The position numbers and the translations under genes are program-made. Shown in pieces: positions 60,147 through 64,000 of a stretch of 64,000 nucleotides of DNA; position 1 is the first letter of the stretch; each line of letters opens with the position of its first letter. The stretch is from Phallus indusiatus. Taxonomy: Eukaryota; Basidiomycota; Agaricomycetes; Phallales; Phallaceae. The notes under the pieces were generated by a model that was not told where the DNA came from, made no database searches, and saw nothing but the letters and a program-made list of their open reading frames with translations. The stretch covers positions 1 to 64,000 of the forward strand of contig JAQFWX010000018.1 in assembly GCA_027605045.1 (NCBI GenBank). The letters are read 5' to 3'.

Positions 60147-63100
60147 CTAAGGTCCTGGAAGTGCTTTTCGGCCCAGTATCTCTTGGATATCGTGAATGGC
60201 ACGGGATGTCTCGCCCTGATGTCCAGACATGCCGGGAAGAATGAGACGCTGTCTCGCAGTCGTTAATGTTTGCTGAATAGTGGGCATCAATCGAGATATA
60301 TACGATGAAATAACTTCATCCTATAATTGAATATATCAGCTATCATGTTATACCATGTATCAAATATCCTTACGTTTGGATTGAGCGTGACAGCAGCGCG
60401 GTTCAACCACCATAATGAGGTCTTGTATATTTCGTCTCCAGGAGTTCGTTCATTGACAAGACTAGCAAGCTGTTTTGAAGAAAAAATGAGTTTTAGATCA
60501 AATCAATCATTTTAGACACGAACCCTATGAACAAGTGTTAAAATAACGGCCTGAGACAAAGGTGCCTTGCCATTAGACGGGAGAATAACTTCGGGATTTG
60601 ATCGTGCCAGCAATTCATGCAACTGACGCAAGTCCTGACTGGTCAAGACTGTCATATATACCTCCTCCCATTCGTCAGCTTTGGAAGAACTTGTCGGAAG
60701 ATTAACGGCCTGCGTTGAAGTTGATGGAGGTGTTGGCTGGTTAGCCATCGAGGGTTGTTGGTACCATCCCTGTGCTTGCGCAGGAGGTTGACGATCATAT
60801 ACATTTGACGCTACAGGATAGTTCTGCATTTGTGGTCCTACTGGTTGTCTCATATGGACCGGCAGTTGTGGGTGTCCCATCGGTCCCGAGCTACCAGGCG
60901 GTGAAGCAGGTACGCGAACTTGATGGTGTCCATGTGGTTGGCTGGCTCCTATGGATATATTCATGCTGAGTAGCTTGACTTGATCTGAAAGATTTCGAAG
61001 GGTGTGTTCCATATCGCGGATAATACCCTATGTCGCAGTTCAATAGGCAAATCTTATCCAATGAGATAATTCACCAACCTCTTGACTACGCAACGCTTCA
61101 CTTTGCCACGTTATAATTTCCTTTCTTAGAGTAATGATCTCGCTGTGGAATTCCCTAGACAATTCTTGGTGCATGCTGCTGGAGATTTGTTGGTATGCAG
61201 GTAGTAGATTGTTCGTTATCGCTTCCTTGACTTGTTTTTCAATCAGCGGTGTGACAGTGGCGGCGAACGTTCTTGCAACATGGTTGGAAACGTCGGGACG
61301 GTGCAATAACCTCTCGACCTCCAAGGGAAGCGTCTATGCCATTGGTTAATAACGGTCCTTGTCATATAAGACAAAATATCCTAACCTGCTGCATGGATTC
61401 AGCGAGTCCTTTAGATATATGGTTATTCAAAGCGGCTTTGACTTCTTCCTTGGTAATTCTTTCTAATGAAGGAAGAACGGATTGCTGAACTTCATTCTTG
61501 ACGGCCGACTCCACAACACGAGTAGTGTTCTTGGTTAATTCTGTGGAAATCAACCTCAAAATGGTCTGTTGTCGTTCAAACTCGCTGCGTTGCTCCGCTT
61601 GACGAATTTCTTCCAATCGGTGCTGTTGCTTATCTAACTCCTTGGAAATATGTCGCGCAATCTTAGTGTGCAAGGTGTCCTCGGTCTAGAGTTGCCTTGT
61701 TAGCTTTTAGATGAAAAAAAACAAGCGAAAATACGATTACTTTACGAATCTCCTTGACTATAGATGAATCCGTAACAACCCCTGTCTCCGTGATTGATTT
61801 AACAGCGGCCTTTTCAACTTCTTTGCCTTTATCCTTAGGACCATCCTTGACCAGATCTCTTTCCGTATCTTTGAAAGCTGGCGCTCCCCTCTGCCCTTCC
61901 CGGCCTTACCACGAGCTTCACTCCGCGCGGCTTCCTCTTTGGCGGCTTCAATTTCTAGTTCTTCTGCAGGAGGAGTTTGTCGCAACGGAACAGGTGCGAC
62001 AATAGGAATACTTCGTTGGGAAGAGGCTGGTTGAGGTCCAGTGAACTGAGACTGACTGTTGGGATATGGGAACTTATCCTGAGCTTCGATTAAAGCACGA
62101 TCGAACCACTCTTTACGAATCAGAACCTGATCTACACCTGTGCAATGGACGACAAATGCGACGAGTGCGAGCTCGCCTGGGGAAGTTTGGCTGCAACACA
62201 AGCAGCGTGAGCTTCCTCACCACTAGGATCTGTATCCTGAGTTAAGATGACGAATTGGATGGAAGCCTTCAAACCCGGGAACTCGACTACTTGTTCAAAG
62301 CTCCCACGAATGACGTCTTCTCCAGACGGTAGGGTAGTTGGTGCTTCCAAATTGACTCGAATAGCAATTAGACTTTCTCGTTTGCTATTCGCTACCCATA
62401 GAGTTCGAATACGGCTATCGTATGCGACATGACCGAACATTTCGGGATCTTCACGATCACCGTTAACGAATTTGATTGTCGATAGAACATCACGACCCAT
62501 TACAGCAAGAAGCTGGAATATTGTGCCATTTTTACGACCAATGACGATACCCCCATCGAGGAAGTCGATTGACGATGGAGTTCCTTCTCCCATAACCTTA
62601 TGCTCCCATAGGGGAGTTTTGTCTCGGATATTCCACAAGGTTAACATAGAGTTTTCTGATATTGTGGCAATTGCGCTGTGAGTTACGTCAAATGCGAAGT
62701 TGACGACAGGCTGAATGAAAATCATGATTAGCGGTCATCCCAAAAGATACTATTGAATACGAACAGATGTAACGGCGAAAGAATGCCCGATTTTACTGAA
62801 CTCCATCTGGGACAGAACATCTCCTTGGTAAATTTTGTAAACTTCATCGACATTTACTAAATGGACTCGGCTTTCGCTAGCAACCGCGAGTGTATCAGGT
62901 TGTTTAGGGTGCCATTTGACTGACTTGAGGCCTTGATGCGGTCCTTGAGCTGGCTGAACGCATACAAGAAGTCGTGCCCTACAACTATATAAGAACCCAT
63001 CACTGGCTTCGTCATCAAAATAACGTACGAAACATCATCCTCAATAATTGTGGGTAGCTCCCAAACAACAAAACCTCCGTCAGACGTAACACCAGCCAAA

Positions 63101-64000
63101 CGGTTCCCTGAAACCACCATGTCGACAATCGAAGAATGCTGAGGGAAATAACTGGGTAGCTGTAACAAAGTTCGATCACCACTTGAACGACTAATTACTC
63201 GCACGCGACCTGAAAAACATTATAAGCAAAGAATACTTTTGACCTAATTCTACATCTTTCTTCACCTTTGGTCATCGCATATGCAATCCATGAAGTTGCC
63301 GCAATCGTCGAACCGTGAAGGAAACTGGATTCAATCTTGACAAGCGCAATTGCGGTTGATTTGACAGAGTTTTGAGGCGCCATGGTTGTTTCTAGAGATT
63401 GGGAAACATCAAACATGATGGTACCTGACGATGATCTAAAGACAAGAAAAGTCAATCAATCAGTCCTATTGCTCAAACTAAAATCAAACTAACGTTGGAG
63501 GTGAAGCCTTTTTCCCTGGTCCTCGCCGCCTGGGCGCAGGGGAGCCATCTCTTTGACGACCAACACTCTGTTGAACATTTGCGAGAGTTTGTGGGGGAGG
63601 TGCATTCGGATCCACGACAGGTTGCCTATTCCGTGCACGAGGGGATGTTTTTGGAGAATCATTACGTGGGCCGGATGGTTTGGGTGGCAATGCTCTCGGC
63701 TGTTGTTCCACGGGCGGTGGCGGTGGGAACGCATCGGGCAAGGTATACGACTCTAAAGGTTGAGATGGAATTTGAGTTTGTGCAACTGGAGGTAAATTCT
63801 TTGTTTGTTCACCAAGAAGGTTTTCCACCGATTGTCGCTTTGGATCACGATTTCGCCTTTCTTCAGCCGACAAACCTGACTCATCAGATGGTGAGGCTGA
63901 GGCATTAAGGGCAGGAACAGGTTTCTTCTTTGAGGCGGTTGATTGTGTTGGCGGAGCTTGAGGAACGTTCGGACCCAATACATCAAAGGGTGATACAAAT
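60147..64000 (-). CDS. EDC4: EDC4/Ge-1 (Varicose-like) mRNA decapping scaffold, 5' end missing at window edge
   Basis: EDC4 holds DCP1, DCP2 and XRN1 together in P-bodies. The window enters within a Pro/Ser-rich N-terminal part (VSPFDVLGPNVPQAPPTQS, RNRDPKRQSVENLLGEQTKN). WD40-like blades follow: MVVSGNRLAGVTSDGGFVVW, HSAIATISENSMLTLWNIRD, IVIGRKNGTIFQLLAV and HVAYDSRIRTLWVANSKRES. A Ser linker, a long amphipathic coiled-coil region (about 61700-61050, EKQVKEAITNNLLPAYQQI) and the C-terminal helical domain come last: YMTVLTSQDLRQLHELLARS, KAPLSQAVILTLVHRLASLV, RTPGDEIYKTSLWWLNRAAV and RKALPGP with a stop at 60147-60149. WD40, coil, helical end is the EDC4 order. Confidence 0.87.

Overview
The window is nuclear DNA from a filamentous fungus, most likely a mushroom-forming basidiomycete. 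Almost every gene is cut by many short GT-AG introns, mostly about 45-65 nt. Genes lie on both strands 10-300 bp apart, and the gene set is typical fungal housekeeping (HRQ1-type helicase, POL5, EDC4, ATP12, CAP, fungal cyclopropane-fatty-acid synthase family). I saw no rRNA, tRNA, CRISPR array, virus or intact transposon. Coordinates of spliced genes run from start codon to stop codon and include introns.

Layout. 1-10.7 kb: adenylyl cyclase-associated protein (cut by the left edge), ATP12, MSH3 and POL5/MYBBP1A. 10.9-14.3 kb is a decayed stretch: an unrecognised broken gene, then an unmistakable GAPDH pseudogene. 14.7-23.3 kb: an HVA22/TB2-DP1-like membrane protein, NOSIP, the helicase HRQ1 (tail to tail with NOSIP, 11 bp apart) and a small unknown membrane protein. 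23.8-36.9 kb, plus strand: a Bni1-type formin, a PKA catalytic subunit, a ZUP1/UfSP-type (C78) ubiquitin peptidase, a cyclopropane-fatty-acid synthase family enzyme and holocytochrome c synthase. 37-43.8 kb, minus strand: SSF1/Peter Pan, RPC82 and a long acidic conserved unknown protein. 44-48.8 kb: two weak orphan ORFs, an Hsp20-like protein and TFB3/MAT1. 49.2-59.7 kb: an NAD-dependent epimerase, 3-hydroxyisobutyrate dehydrogenase, a protein with Jupiter/HN1-like repeats, COQ7, complex I subunit NDUFB4/B15, an RBM5-like RNA-binding G-patch protein and a secreted PEBP-like protein. 60.1-64 kb: EDC4/Ge-1, cut by the right edge.

The genes do not form one pathway. Loose themes are mitochondrial function (ATP12, HCCS, HIBDH, COQ7, NDUFB4), ribosome biogenesis and transcription (POL5, SSF1, RPC82, TFB3) and genome maintenance (MSH3, HRQ1, TFB3).

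Most notable observations: (1) the cyclopropane synthase gene can only be read in frame if it contains an exon of one nucleotide between two canonical introns, and it also has a seven-nucleotide exon; (2) MSH3 has lost several residues conserved in its family; (3) a GAPDH pseudogene with a stop inside the active-site motif; (4) several good genes carry single-base frameshifts at short homopolymers, which looks like under-calling in the assembly. I found no new defence or mobile system.
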